43,274 nucleotides of DNA from an archaeon (GCA_023230325.1 JALNXN010000007.1:1-43274), one strand, 5' to 3'. Shown: positions 23,852 to 32,585, counted from the first letter of the stretch. Program-made: numbers and translations. Notes: generated by a model not told the origin, from the sequence alone.

Positions 23852-24212
23852 AAATAGAGGTTTATTTTTTACAATTGATGGGTTATTTGCTTTAATCTTT
23901 ATAACCATACTCCTCTTTTCCTTCAACATGAGCACAACAACAAACACAGACAAGGATCTAGAAAAAATAATAATTACTTCTAGAATCTCTGACCTGTTGA
24001 TTACTTCTCAACTCTTAGAGATAGACAACCTAAAAGACCTTGAAAAAAATTATAATAAGCTTTTTGAAAATAAAGGTTACGTTAAGATAGATTCAAAACT
24101 AAAAGAAATAAATTCCAAATCTAAAAATGAAAACCAATTAATCTCCCAATCCATTAAATATATTAATAGTTCTAATAAAGTAATATATATAGAGATAGGA
24201 GTTTATTATTAA
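23844..24212 (+). CDS. Pilin-like membrane-anchored protein
   Basis: 122 residues from GTG 23844 (M/V N-K-N-R-G); TTG 23829 is an in-frame alternative. GAGGT 8 nt upstream favours GTG. After KNRGLFFTIDGLFALIFITI comes one hydrophobic helix and then a Lys/Asn-rich soluble domain. FFTIDGLFAL is a recurrent motif of archaeal pilin-like operon proteins. The last base of its TAA is the first base of the dphB ATG (24212), so pili genes and DphB may be translationally coupled. Confidence 0.55.
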   Translation: MNKNRGLFFTIDGLFALIFITILLFSFNMSTTTNTDKDLEKIIITSRISDLLITSQLLEIDNLKDLEKNYNKLFENKGYVKIDSKLKEINSKSKNENQLISQSIKYINSSNKVIYIEIGVYY

Positions 24213-24946
24213 TGTTTTACATAATAGGTATTGGACTTGTTCCTGAGCAATTAACCTTAGAAGCAAAGAATGCAATAAAAGATTGTAAAGAAGTGTATAT
24301 TGATAATTACACAAACATCTTTAGCAAAGGAGAACTCCTAAGTTTAGAAAAAATAATTACAAAAAAAATAATCACACTAAATAGAACAGAGCTTGAGCAA
24401 GAGAAAAAATTTCTTAAAAAAGATTCTTGCCTTTTAGTGATTGGTAATGTCTTGTCTGCAACTACTCACTATTCCCTTTATCAAGAAGCAAAATCTAAAA
24501 ATATTAAAATAAAAGTAATTCCTGGAATTTCAATCTTCAATTACAGAGCACACTCAGGTCTCTATGAATATAAGTTTGGAAAAACAGTTTCAATTGTTTA
24601 CCCTGAAAAGAACTATTTTCCAACAAGCTTCTATGATGTTATTCTTGACAACCTTAAGATAAAGGCACACACCTTTTGTTTACTAGACATAAAAGTTTTA
24701 GAGAACAGGTTTATGAGTGTTTATGAAGCTTGTGAAATTCTGGAAAAAATTGATGAAAAGAAAATATTAGAAAATTTAAATTGTTTAGCTTTAGTTAGAA
24801 TGGGTTGTGATGAACAAAAGATTATTGGCTTTACTTTTAAAGACTATAAAAAATTAAAAATTAAAGAATTCCCACAAACAATGATAGTCTGTGGAGAACT
24901 TAATGATTTTGAGAGAGTGGCAATTGATGAACACAGAATTAATTAA
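24212..24946 (+). CDS. dphB: Diphthine synthase DphB
   Basis: S-adenosylmethionine-dependent methyltransferase that builds diphthamide on elongation factor aEF2. The 244-residue protein shows the tetrapyrrole-methylase-like fold: MFYIIGIGLVPEQLTLEA at the N-terminus, LLVIGNVLSATTHYSLY (about residues 74-90; GDPLVATTH in relatives), and IKVIPGISIFNYRAHSGLY, then FGKTVSIVYPEK. Length matches the family. No other diphthamide genes are seen nearby. It overlaps the previous pilin-like stop by 1 bp and the next gene by 20 bp. Confidence 0.93.
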   Translation: MFYIIGIGLVPEQLTLEAKNAIKDCKEVYIDNYTNIFSKGELLSLEKIITKKIITLNRTELEQEKKFLKKDSCLLVIGNVLSATTHYSLYQEAKSKNIKIKVIPGISIFNYRAHSGLYEYKFGKTVSIVYPEKNYFPTSFYDVILDNLKIKAHTFCLLDIKVLENRFMSVYEACEILEKIDEKKILENLNCLALVRMGCDEQKIIGFTFKDYKKLKIKEFPQTMIVCGELNDFERVAIDEHRIN

Positions 24947-25214
24947 TTATTGTAAAAAGTATAGAGGACTTTTAGAAAAGGCACTAAAAACAATTAAATT
25001 AAATATAAAAAATGAATCCTTTCTAAAAGATATAGAAACAGATTATCTGTCAATGGCTAAAAACTATCTGTCTGATGGAATTGTTTTTCAAGAAAAGAAA
25101 GATTATGTTAGAGCCTTAGCTTGCTTTTCTTATGCCTATGCCTGGATCGATTCTGGTGTAAGGCTTGGTGTCTTTTATGGAATAGATAGAAATCTGTTTA
25201 CCTTATATAAGTGA
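24927..25214 (+). CDS. DUF357 family protein
   Basis: Archaeal DUF357 protein, 95 residues from the ATG at 24927, which overlaps the end of dphB; the open frame continues 12 codons upstream but those look like read-through of dphB sequence. The signature AKNYLSDGIVFQEKKDYVRA, then CFSYAYAWIDSGVRLGVF, is strong. It is wholly helical and of unknown molecular role; in other archaea it is found with RNA-processing genes, and here EndA follows 6 bp later. Confidence 0.85.
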   Translation: MNTELINYCKKYRGLLEKALKTIKLNIKNESFLKDIETDYLSMAKNYLSDGIVFQEKKDYVRALACFSYAYAWIDSGVRLGVFYGIDRNLFTLYK

Positions 25215-25220
25215 TTTGAT

Positions 25221-25727
25221 ATGAAGAAACTAGATATGAATAGTTTAATAAAAATTAATAAAAACTTCTGCGAAATTAGAAATAATAAACTTAAGTCTCA
25301 ACTTGTTTCTAAGGGTTTTGGGTTTAATGACAATGGTGTCTTAAAATTAGATCTTTTTGAAACATTCTATTTGGTTGAAAATAATAAAATAAAATTAGAG
25401 CTTTCAAAAAAAGACTTGCAAAAGATCTGTGAAAAAGAGATTAAAGACTTTAACGACAAGTATCTAGTTTTTAAAGACTTTAGAGATAAAGGTTACATCA
25501 TTAAAGATGGAGCAATTTTTGGTTTTGATTTTAGAATCTATGAGAAGAGTGATAAAAAACACACCCACACAAAATATGTAGTTGATATTAAAAGAACCTA
25601 TAAAGACACAATTATAAAAGTAATAAAATCAGAAAGACTTGCAAACTCCATAAATGCAAAATACATTCTTGCAATCATAGATGCAGAAAATAAAATAATA
25701 AAAATAAAATTAGAAAGATTAATCTAA
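25221..25727 (+). CDS. endA: tRNA-splicing endonuclease EndA
   Basis: Cuts introns out of precursor tRNAs at bulge-helix-bulge sites. The 168-residue size is that of the homotetrameric type. The C-terminal catalytic half contains KYLVFKDFRDKGYIIKDGA, then GFDFRIYEK with the catalytic Tyr, HTKYVV with the catalytic His (HTHTKY), and LANSINAKYILAIID with the candidate Lys. The N-terminal part is a small alpha/beta domain. It follows DUF357 and overlaps the convergent pilin gene by 4 bp. Confidence 0.93.
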   Translation: MKKLDMNSLIKINKNFCEIRNNKLKSQLVSKGFGFNDNGVLKLDLFETFYLVENNKIKLELSKKDLQKICEKEIKDFNDKYLVFKDFRDKGYIIKDGAIFGFDFRIYEKSDKKHTHTKYVVDIKRTYKDTIIKVIKSERLANSINAKYILAIIDAENKIIKIKLERLI

Positions 25728-26170
25728 CTACATCTTGTTGCCCAAAAATAACCAGGACATTGTGAATTTCTAATCTCTAGCTTTACAGGACCTCTTCCGG
25801 AATAATCTGAAATTGTAATTGCTTCTGATTCTCCTATATCAAATTCTCTTGAAGACAAAACATTTAGATTAGAGTTATCTAAATTGTTATCTGAATCAAT
25901 TAAAAGAACATCAAAAGTGTTATCAGAATTAAATCTTACATTTCCTGAGTTTACAATTGTTAATTTGATTTCTTGACCAGAACTATTATAATCACAAGTA
26001 ATAATGTTTATTCCAGCACCTGTACAAGTGGTGTCAATTGAGTTGTCAGCATCAGTAGTACCTTTTTGCACAAAATTCTGCCCCCAAGATACTAATATTC
26101 CAACTAAGACAACAGCAACAACTATTAACAAGATTGTTGCGATTAATGGAGAAATTGCTTTTCTTTTCAT
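25724..26170 (-). CDS. Archaeal type IV pilin, four-cysteine type, copy 1
   Basis: 148 residues. MKRKAISPLIATILLIVVAV is the classic archaeal pilin/flagellin-like N-terminus (DUF1628 class), cut after Ala5 and followed by one helix to residue 29. The mature soluble domain has a beta-rich layout and two Cys pairs: CTGAGINIITC near residue 49-59 and CPGYFWATRC at the end. Copies at 26250 and 26792 share these four Cys. An upstream AAAGAGAATC purine stretch may act as its ribosome site. Part of a minus-strand cluster of three pilins and two TadC-like proteins. Confidence 0.85.
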   Translation of the reverse strand: MKRKAISPLIATILLIVVAVVLVGILVSWGQNFVQKGTTDADNSIDTTCTGAGINIITCDYNSSGQEIKLTIVNSGNVRFNSDNTFDVLLIDSDNNLDNSNLNVLSSREFDIGESEAITISDYSGRGPVKLEIRNSQCPGYFWATRCS

Positions 26171-26249
26171 AGATTCTCTTTTTTAATTTATTTATTAAAG
26201 ATAAAAAATACTTTTTTAAAATAAAAAAAGTAAAAAAAGAACAGTCACA

Positions 26250-26732
26250 TCATCTGTGACAATTCTTTGCTGTAGCAACAGCATCTGTTGGACAAACTGA
26301 AGATCTTACAGTAACATCAAAAAATGTTCCTGAACTAATATCTTTACCGCCTAAATTAGATAAATCCATATCTACTTGAACCATCTGGCCTGGACCTAAT
26401 CCTGCCCAAGTTGCATAATTTGTAAGATTTAGGTTAGTTGAATCTTTACTATCATCTGTAGTAATGTCAATCATAAATTCATCAGTTAAAGGGAATGTAT
26501 AGGTTGTTCCTATATTTTTAACATAGAATGTTATATTACCATCAGTACCTACTTTACAATTTGAGACATTTAAATGTGCACCTGAACAACTACTATCAAT
26601 AATGTCAGTAGTCTCAGCTAAACTATCTTGTGTAAATGTTTTACCCCATGTCAAAACTATTGCAATTAAAGCAACAGCAACAACAACTAACAAAATTGTT
26701 GCAATTAATGGAGAGATTGCTTTTCTTTTCAT
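26250..26732 (-). CDS. Archaeal type IV pilin, four-cysteine type, copy 2
   Basis: 160 residues with almost the same N-terminus as copy 1 (MKRKAISPLIATILLVVVAV) and a soluble beta-rich domain. The Cys layout CSGAHLNVSNC and CPTDAVATAKNC matches copy 1, though the intervening sequence is divergent, so the gene pair is old or under diversifying change. GTGAT upstream of the ATG (26735-26742 region: AGGTGATATG) is a good ribosome site. Major pilin candidate because of the strong ribosome site. Confidence 0.85.
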   Translation of the reverse strand: MKRKAISPLIATILLVVVAVALIAIVLTWGKTFTQDSLAETTDIIDSSCSGAHLNVSNCKVGTDGNITFYVKNIGTTYTFPLTDEFMIDITTDDSKDSTNLNLTNYATWAGLGPGQMVQVDMDLSNLGGKDISSGTFFDVTVRSSVCPTDAVATAKNCHR

Positions 26733-26791
26733 TTCATATCACCTATTCATTTTAATTTATTTTATTTTGTTCAAATATTTTTAATTTACTT

Positions 26792-27262
26792 TCAATTACA
26801 TTTTGTAACATAAGCTACTCTGTCTGGACAAGAGTCAACTTGCACAGACACCCTTTTTAAAGGCTTTACTAAATTTTGAAAATCTGAATCATTTGTAATT
26901 ACATTATTGTTAATAGCCATGGCATTACCTACAAAGTTAGGAGCAAAACTTGCACTTCTAACAGTGTTATTGGCATCAATAACAGTCAATGTAATATTAT
27001 CATCAATTTCCACTGTTGACTTATCATAAAGTATAAAGTTAATTCCATTTGTCTCATGATATGTACACCCATAATCAATGTATATATCAATTGAACTACA
27101 ATCGATCCATTCATTAGTTGTGTCAGTTAAATTACCAGTTGTTTCTTTTGCATTTTGGGATGACCAAGAATACAAAATCCCAGCTAACGATAAAGCAACT
27201 GCAACCAACAAGATTGTTGCAATTAATGGAGATAACCCTCTTTGACTTTTTATAACAAACAT
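26792..27262 (-). CDS. Archaeal type IV pilin, four-cysteine type, copy 3
   Basis: 156 residues from ATG 27262; ATGs at 27274 and 27301 would lengthen the leader. Signal region KSQRGLSPLIATILLVAVAL has the Gly before the Leu as the cleavage site, then a helix and a soluble domain with four Cys (DCSSIDIYIDYGC and CPDRVAYVTKC) placed like those of copies 1 and 2. TTTATAAAAG near 27330 on the minus strand is a likely TATA box, so this gene may be first in a pilin transcript that continues to copies 2 and 1. Confidence 0.8.
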   Translation of the reverse strand: MFVIKSQRGLSPLIATILLVAVALSLAGILYSWSSQNAKETTGNLTDTTNEWIDCSSIDIYIDYGCTYHETNGINFILYDKSTVEIDDNITLTVIDANNTVRSASFAPNFVGNAMAINNNVITNDSDFQNLVKPLKRVSVQVDSCPDRVAYVTKCN

Positions 27263-27397
27263 TTTTATCAACATATATTTTTTAGGAAACAATATTTCCA
27301 AATTATATTAAATATATTACCTATACTTTTATAAATCTTACTTCTTTAAAAAATTAAGTTCTTATTTCCAATTTAGGTTACTTTCCACAAATTCTCT

Positions 27398-27450
27398 TTA
27401 ATTTCTCTACAACTTAAACTTAATTTCTCTACAACTTAAACTTAATTTCT
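27398..27450 (+). repeat. 22-bp tandem repeat, two and a half units
   Basis: The unit, with core TTTCTCTACAACTTAAAC, occupies 27398-27419 and 27420-27441 identically, followed by a partial third copy TTAATTTCT at 27442-27450. It lies between the stop of the TadC-like gene (27466) and the pilin promoter region, in noncoding DNA. It may be a protein-binding array or a slippage repeat. Confidence 0.7.
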
Positions 27451-27465
27451 ATAACCTTTAATCCT

Positions 27466-28314
27466 TTACCCAATAAACAACAAAGACACCAAAACATATA
27501 TTGGCACAGAAACACTAATTAAAATAATTGAATGCTTAACACCTGCAATTGCATTTCCTTCTGAAATCTTACCAATTATTGGACCTGCAAAAAATCCTTG
27601 AATTAAAATTAAATATAAAAAATAACTGTTAAAATCAACATCTGCCAAAGCATTTACTTGACTTGCCCCTTCCCCACTCATAGACACACCTTCCCCACTA
27701 AGCATTGGTAAAAAGATAATCTGAATTATTAAAATAATTGCAATAAAAACAAAAAACATAAAATAACTTGAAAAAACAGTAGAGAAGGTTTTTGATTTTC
27801 TTTGATCAACCATGTCGTTTAGGGTCCTAACATAGCTTGAAATAGATGAAAATATCTTAATTATACTTCCTCCAATTTTTGTAGTTTCTGAAATAATTTG
27901 AATTACTTGCTTGTAAATAGGACTATCAATTTCTCCAAAAATATCAGAAAGCGCTTTATCAAAAGAAACCCCAATCTTTACTTGTGCAGCAAGTCTTCTA
28001 ATCTTTTCATTTAATGCCCCGTAATCATGAGTTGTAGAAATCTCAACAGCAGTAACAATATTCATACCACCTTGTAAAAGATCTTTAAGGTCATCTAAAA
28101 AAACAAACAAATTTCTTTCATAAGACTTTATTCTCGCAGTATAGATTTTTGCAGCTAAACCAATTGCTACAAGTAGAGGAAAAAAAGAAAATATTAAGAT
28201 CTTTGTGTTATACAATAATACAAAAGCAATTATACTACCAATTAAACCTTTTACAGCATAGTCTAGAAAAAACTTTTGCTTATCACTTAAATTTAATTTT
28301 AAATCCAAATCCAA
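27466..28314 (-). CDS. TadC-like pilus platform protein, copy 1
   Basis: Inner-membrane platform protein of the type IV pilus / type II secretion family (T2SSF). 282 residues: two N-terminal membrane segments (about 22-55), a cytoplasmic helical domain with LFVFLDDLKDLLQGGMNI and LSDIFGEIDSPIYKQVIQ, and TTKIGGSIIKIFSSISSYVR, then two or three C-terminal membrane segments. It is 21 bp downstream of a second TadC-like gene. In archaea these partner with an assembly ATPase of the VirB11/TadA class, which is not in this window. Confidence 0.85.
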   Translation of the reverse strand: MDLDLKLNLSDKQKFFLDYAVKGLIGSIIAFVLLYNTKILIFSFFPLLVAIGLAAKIYTARIKSYERNLFVFLDDLKDLLQGGMNIVTAVEISTTHDYGALNEKIRRLAAQVKIGVSFDKALSDIFGEIDSPIYKQVIQIISETTKIGGSIIKIFSSISSYVRTLNDMVDQRKSKTFSTVFSSYFMFFVFIAIILIIQIIFLPMLSGEGVSMSGEGASQVNALADVDFNSYFLYLILIQGFFAGPIIGKISEGNAIAGVKHSIILISVSVPIYVLVSLLFIG

Positions 28315-28335
28315 AATAATTCCTCATATTCTCCT

Positions 28336-29220
28336 TTATTGAAATAAATTCATTACAATTAAAAATATTATATTCATTATAGGCACTAAAACAAAAACAC
28401 CTAAAGTTAATAAAGCACTTATACTTATTCCAGCAATGCCACCACCAACCATTCCCAAAAGCATAACTCCTGAAAATAAAAATAATGGTCCTGCAATTAC
28501 AACAGCAGAATAGATGTCACCAAACATCTCTGCTTTTTTATTTTGATTATCAAGTAAAAGATCATACTGGAATTTAGCCTGGGATGCTTTTTTAGACATA
28601 AAGTCAGAAAGATCTCCACCTGACTCAATATTTGATTTTAAATCCATTAAAAATTTTTTAAGCTCAAAGGATGGTGTTTTATTTGCAACTAGATCAATTG
28701 CTTCTAACAAAGAAATCCCTAGAGAGTCTATGTAATATACAATTTTTGAAAATTCTTTATTTACATATTGACTTTTATCTTTAACAGTTGATGTTGAAAA
28801 AATGGATGCTGGTGGTGCTCCTGATTCTGCAACAGATGACATCCCTAAGATAACTAATGGCAGGTTTGCTTTAATACTGTTTACCTTTGTTCCGACAACC
28901 ATGTAGGGATTAATTATAGTGTAAACTACGTAAGCAAAAAACACACCAAAAAAAATAATTAAAAGAGTTCCAAAAGAAATAATCCCTGGAGACATCACAA
29001 TCAAAATTATTCCAAAAATTAAAACCAAAAAAGAGACAAACACTGCAAAAAATAAATTCTTTGCTAAATAAACATCCATGTCTAGAGGTATGTCTGCTTG
29101 CTCTAATTTATGTTCAAAGCTTTTAGAGGTAATTTCTCTAGTTAAAGGCAAAAATAAAAGATATAGTTTTTCCTCTAAACTTAATTCAATTATTTCTTTT
29201 GGATTTTTTGAAAAAGCCAT
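28336..29220 (-). CDS. TadC-like pilus platform protein, copy 2
   Basis: 294 residues with the same T2SSF arrangement: two membrane helices (about 55-110), cytoplasmic segment LPLVILGMSSVAESGAPP and KKFLMDLKSNIESGGDLS, and three C-terminal membrane helices (about 225-294). It is more diverged from copy 1 than a recent duplicate. Together the two resemble the paired platform proteins of archaeal Tad-like and Ups/Bas pili. Its start ATG at 29220 has no clear Shine-Dalgarno; an AT-rich gap of 69 bp separates it from the GTPase gene. Confidence 0.85.
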   Translation of the reverse strand: MAFSKNPKEIIELSLEEKLYLLFLPLTREITSKSFEHKLEQADIPLDMDVYLAKNLFFAVFVSFLVLIFGIILIVMSPGIISFGTLLIIFFGVFFAYVVYTIINPYMVVGTKVNSIKANLPLVILGMSSVAESGAPPASIFSTSTVKDKSQYVNKEFSKIVYYIDSLGISLLEAIDLVANKTPSFELKKFLMDLKSNIESGGDLSDFMSKKASQAKFQYDLLLDNQNKKAEMFGDIYSAVVIAGPLFLFSGVMLLGMVGGGIAGISISALLTLGVFVLVPIMNIIFLIVMNLFQ

Positions 29221-29289
29221 AGTTTCTCATATATTAAATATATTTATCTAATAAAGTATATCTTATGTTTTCTTTTTATTTGTTTCGTT

Positions 29290-30396
29290 TTAAACATTAA
29301 ACTCAACAACATCATGGTTCTTTAAAACATATTTTTTAGAAACAACTTGTCCAGGAAATTTTGTAGAACCCCACACTTTTGCAGACTTTAGATTTTTATA
29401 AATTGTCTTATGAATTATTTTTGCAGCATCAACAATTGTTTCTCCTTTTTTTAAAACTAAAGGCTCTGTTTTATCTGCTTTTTGTCCAGGTTTTTTTGTG
29501 TAAACAATTACCTTTTCCAAAAGCTCAAATATTTTTTCTATAATTTCTTCTTTTTGAGAAAAGTCAAAAACATCTAAATCTTTGTACTTTGTTTTTTTAA
29601 TATTTCTTGCAAAGGGCATGGAGACAATAATTGTTGGTACAAAAGAGGCTCTTGGATTAACTAACAACAAGAGATCTTCCATTGTGGTTTTCTGATTTAA
29701 AATAATATTTTGAGATCTAAATCCTGAAGATCTTAAAAAATCAATTGCTTGTGCTTTTGGAACTAAAAGATTTTGTTCATTTATAAAAGATATTCCTAAA
29801 AAATCACTTTTTGTAAAACTAATTTTTGGTTTCTTTTTAGTTATAAAAACATCTTTTGATTCAATTATTTTTATTAATGTTTCTAACTCTGAAATCAAAC
29901 CATTTTTTATTATCAATATACAAAGGTCAGCTGTCCTAATCATAGAATAAATTTGAGAAGTTAAATCATGATTCTCTAAAAAAGAAGGAAGTTCAACCAA
30001 TTGAATTAAAGCACCACCATAATTCAAAATTCCAACTTCTGGTTTGGTTGTAGAATAAGGATAAGGGGCTATTAAGGGTTTAGAGTTTGTAAACTCAGAA
30101 AGAAAAGTACTCTTCCCTGTGTTTGCAAGACCAACAATAACAACTTGCCCAGCACCTTCTTTTTTTATGTTTATGGTGTTACCAGATCTTTTTGCATTTG
30201 TTAAAGCTTGTTTTTCTATTTTGTTTTTTAAAGAAGATAATTTTCTTGAAAGATCTTTTCTTAGATTTTCTGCACCTTTATGCCCAGGAGCCTTAGAAAC
30301 CATGTCCTGTAAAGCAACAATCTTTTCTTCATCAGTCTTAGCGTCATCATATTTTTTTTGAGCTATTGAAAATTCAAAGGATACATTTGCTGGCAT
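29290..30396 (-). CDS. DRG/OBG-family GTPase with TGS domain
   Basis: 368-residue TRAFAC GTPase of the developmentally regulated GTP-binding (DRG) type that interacts with ribosomes. A helical N-terminal segment (1-80) is followed by VIVGLANTGKSTFLSEF with the G1 loop at 89-96 and PYPYSTTKPEVGI (switch I/G2 Thr). G3, normally DxPG, reads ELPS here and G4, normally NKxD, reads TKSD, so the canonical Asp and Gly of G3 are lost. A TGS domain (about 300-368) ends in KKYVLKNHDVVEF. Probably a translation factor; nucleotide hydrolysis may be slow. Confidence 0.85.
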   Translation of the reverse strand: MPANVSFEFSIAQKKYDDAKTDEEKIVALQDMVSKAPGHKGAENLRKDLSRKLSSLKNKIEKQALTNAKRSGNTINIKKEGAGQVVIVGLANTGKSTFLSEFTNSKPLIAPYPYSTTKPEVGILNYGGALIQLVELPSFLENHDLTSQIYSMIRTADLCILIIKNGLISELETLIKIIESKDVFITKKKPKISFTKSDFLGISFINEQNLLVPKAQAIDFLRSSGFRSQNIILNQKTTMEDLLLLVNPRASFVPTIIVSMPFARNIKKTKYKDLDVFDFSQKEEIIEKIFELLEKVIVYTKKPGQKADKTEPLVLKKGETIVDAAKIIHKTIYKNLKSAKVWGSTKFPGQVVSKKYVLKNHDVVEFNV

Positions 30397-30416
30397 AAAT
30401 ATTCAAATTTAAAATT

Positions 30417-31010
30417 TTATTTTTTTGTTATTTTTAAGACTAATAGTTCTTCAAAAAATATATTTGTTTTTTTTACAATTTCACATTTTAGTTTTTGTTT
30501 CTTAATCAACTTGTAGATGTCATCTGGTTTATTTAAAGAAGAAATTAATAAATAACATATCCCTTTTTTAGAAAGGTAATCTTTAAGTTCACAAACAAAT
30601 CTTAAAATAATCTCTGATCCACACTTTCCACCATCTGTTGAACAATCAACAATGTCCTCTGAAACTACATATGGTGGATTAAAAACAATTAAATCAAATT
30701 TTTGTTTTTTAATTTTTTTAAACAAATCACTTTCAACTATTTCTAAGTTTTTTAAACTAAATCTTTCTTTTAACTTAATGAGGTACTTAATAACAATTGG
30801 GTTGATGTCTGATGCTAGGTGGTTTTTAGAATAGTCAAGTAACTCTAAACTTAATATTCCATTACCTGCTCCAATCTCTAAACTCTTTCTAAATGTCTTT
30901 GATTTTAATTCTTCTCTTAAAACATCTAACAAAAGATAAGTGTCATCAGATGGTAAATAAATATAAGGTGGAATTTCTAGGCCGAACTCTTTAAAATGTA
31001 TTTTAATCAT
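30417..31010 (-). CDS. HemK/Mtq2-type N5-glutamine methyltransferase
   Basis: S-adenosylmethionine methyltransferase of the archaeal/eukaryotic HemK2 (Mtq2/N6AMT1) group, which methylates the Gln of the release-factor GGQ motif. The 197-residue form from ATG 31010 has the fold: YLPSDDTYLLLDVLREEL, LEIGAGNGILSLELL (SAM loop), SDINPIVIKYL, and FDLIVFNPPYV, the NPPY catalytic motif. The C-terminal half gives GKCGSEIILRFVCELKDYL. The likely substrate aRF1 is at 6.6-7.8 kb. ATG at 31010 is preferred over the upstream in-frame ATG at 31055, which lies inside tatD. Confidence 0.85.
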   Translation of the reverse strand: MIKIHFKEFGLEIPPYIYLPSDDTYLLLDVLREELKSKTFRKSLEIGAGNGILSLELLDYSKNHLASDINPIVIKYLIKLKERFSLKNLEIVESDLFKKIKKQKFDLIVFNPPYVVSEDIVDCSTDGGKCGSEIILRFVCELKDYLSKKGICYLLISSLNKPDDIYKLIKKQKLKCEIVKKTNIFFEELLVLKITKK

Positions 31011-31018
31011 ATGTATAT

Positions 31019-31762
31019 ATGGACAAAAACAAATATAATTACTATCTTGATGCACATTGCCATTATGATTTGCTTTATAGTGATTATTTGATGGAAACTT
31101 TTAAGGAAAATGCTCTAAAAGCCATCACCTGCTCAGTTGACATGAATAGTTATTTAAGATTAGAAGAGATTAGAAAAAAGAATATTAAAAATATTTATTT
31201 TGCATATGGACTTTACCCAGATTATGTTTTAAATAGAAAATTAGAAGAAACTCTTAAAGATTTAGAGAAAATTGATTTTTCAAGGGCTTTGGCAATTGGA
31301 GAAATTGGTTTAGATTATAAGATAACAAAAGATAAAAATAAAAGACTTGAACAAAAACAATTACTTGAAAGGCAATTAGAGATTGCACAAAGTTTAAAAA
31401 AGCCTGTAATACTTCATACAAGATATGCAACTAAGCCAACCCTAGAGATCCTAAAAAATTATTCAAAATTAAAAGTCTTACTACATTGGTTTACTGGGCA
31501 AGAGGAAGAGAAACTTGAAGCTTTGAAAAGAGGGTATTACCTAACACAGAAGGCTTTGAATAAAAACACAATAGATGTAAATAAATACAAAAACCAAATA
31601 TTACTTGAGACTGATTATCCAATTTACTTAAATGGAGAAAAAACAACGCCTTTGTCAATAATTGAGGTTTACAAACAATATTGTAGAGAGTATGATCTAA
31701 ATTTAGAAGATGTGAAAAAAACAATGCATAATAATTTTGAGAAGCTTTTTTTAAAGGTTTAA
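31019..31762 (+). CDS. TatD family metal-dependent hydrolase
   Basis: 247-residue TIM-barrel hydrolase of the TatD DNase family. Metal ligands: HxH in YYLDAHCHYD (residues 9-18), Glu in ALAIGEIGLDYKI, His in PVILHTRYATK, His in VLLHWFTGQ and Asp in ILLETDYP. Length and motif order are canonical. The start is 8 bp from the divergent methyltransferase start, so the promoters overlap; a TTTAAAATG at 30990-30998 is a possible TATA box giving a leaderless mRNA. Confidence 0.92.
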   Translation: MDKNKYNYYLDAHCHYDLLYSDYLMETFKENALKAITCSVDMNSYLRLEEIRKKNIKNIYFAYGLYPDYVLNRKLEETLKDLEKIDFSRALAIGEIGLDYKITKDKNKRLEQKQLLERQLEIAQSLKKPVILHTRYATKPTLEILKNYSKLKVLLHWFTGQEEEKLEALKRGYYLTQKALNKNTIDVNKYKNQILLETDYPIYLNGEKTTPLSIIEVYKQYCREYDLNLEDVKKTMHNNFEKLFLKV

Positions 31763-31949
31763 AGTTTTTTAATTTTAGAAAAAGCAAGTTTTTTTTTTAG
31801 ATTTTAGCTTTTATTTTTAAAAAATAAATTTTAGCTTTTAACCAATAGTCTTTTATTTTTTAACCAATTAAATTCTTTCTAAAAAGAATATAAATAAAAT
31901 AACTTGTAAACATTATACATATATATAATTTGAAAAAGTTTGAAAAGAT

Positions 31950-32585
31950 ATGGAAGAAGAATATAATTTTGAAGACTATGCAGAACAGTATAAACCAAAA
32001 AAACACAATGAAGTTAAAGATATTGTTATTGCTTGGTTAGTTATCTCTCTATGCTTTACAATAGTCCTTAGTGGTTATCATCTTTTCTCAAGCCAATTAA
32101 AGGAATTTACAATTATTAATTTTTTAATATTTTTAGGAGTTAGCCTAATTGTTACTGGAACATCCTTTATCCTCCACGAACTTGCACACAAATACACAGC
32201 AATTAGGTTTGGTGCAAAAGCAAAATTTGTAAAGTGGAAAAATTCTTTATTATTTTCTATAGGTCTGTCTTTTTTAGTGGGATTTGTTTTTGTTGCCCCT
32301 GGAGCTGTGTACATCTACGGTAAAAGGTTAAGTGTTAAAGAAGAAGGCATAACCTCTCTTGCAGGACCTGTTATTAACATCATTATGGGTTTTGTTTTCT
32401 TTGGTCTTGCTTTTTTGGGACTACCAGCAATCATTATTACCTATGGAATCTTTATTAATTTTTGGATAGCTTTATTTAATTTAATTCCAATTGGTCCGCT
32501 TGATGGAAAAAGTATATTTTTGTGGAACCCTATTATTTGGTTAGTTACTATTGCTATTCCTGTTTTGTTCTTGTTTGTTTTATAG
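31950..32585 (+). CDS. M50 site-2 protease-like membrane metalloprotease
   Basis: 211 residues, 5-6 membrane segments. Zinc site FILHELAHKYTAIRFG (His76, Glu77, His80) in helix 3 and the NLIPIGPLDGKSIF motif (Asp about 184) in a later helix are the full S2P signature, unlike the incomplete gene at 19221. It cleaves transmembrane proteins inside the bilayer; the substrate is unknown. The 187-bp gap upstream is T-rich, with repeated stretches of AGCTTTTATTTTTAAAAAAT, and the gene is monocistronic. Confidence 0.9.
   Translation: MEEEYNFEDYAEQYKPKKHNEVKDIVIAWLVISLCFTIVLSGYHLFSSQLKEFTIINFLIFLGVSLIVTGTSFILHELAHKYTAIRFGAKAKFVKWKNSLLFSIGLSFLVGFVFVAPGAVYIYGKRLSVKEEGITSLAGPVINIIMGFVFFGLAFLGLPAIIITYGIFINFWIALFNLIPIGPLDGKSIFLWNPIIWLVTIAIPVLFLFVL

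Noticed and set aside
22473..24212. Transposon reading of the 18.5-22.4 kb segment
   Set aside because: No transposase or integrase frame and no obvious target duplication; the genes inside are conserved housekeeping genes.
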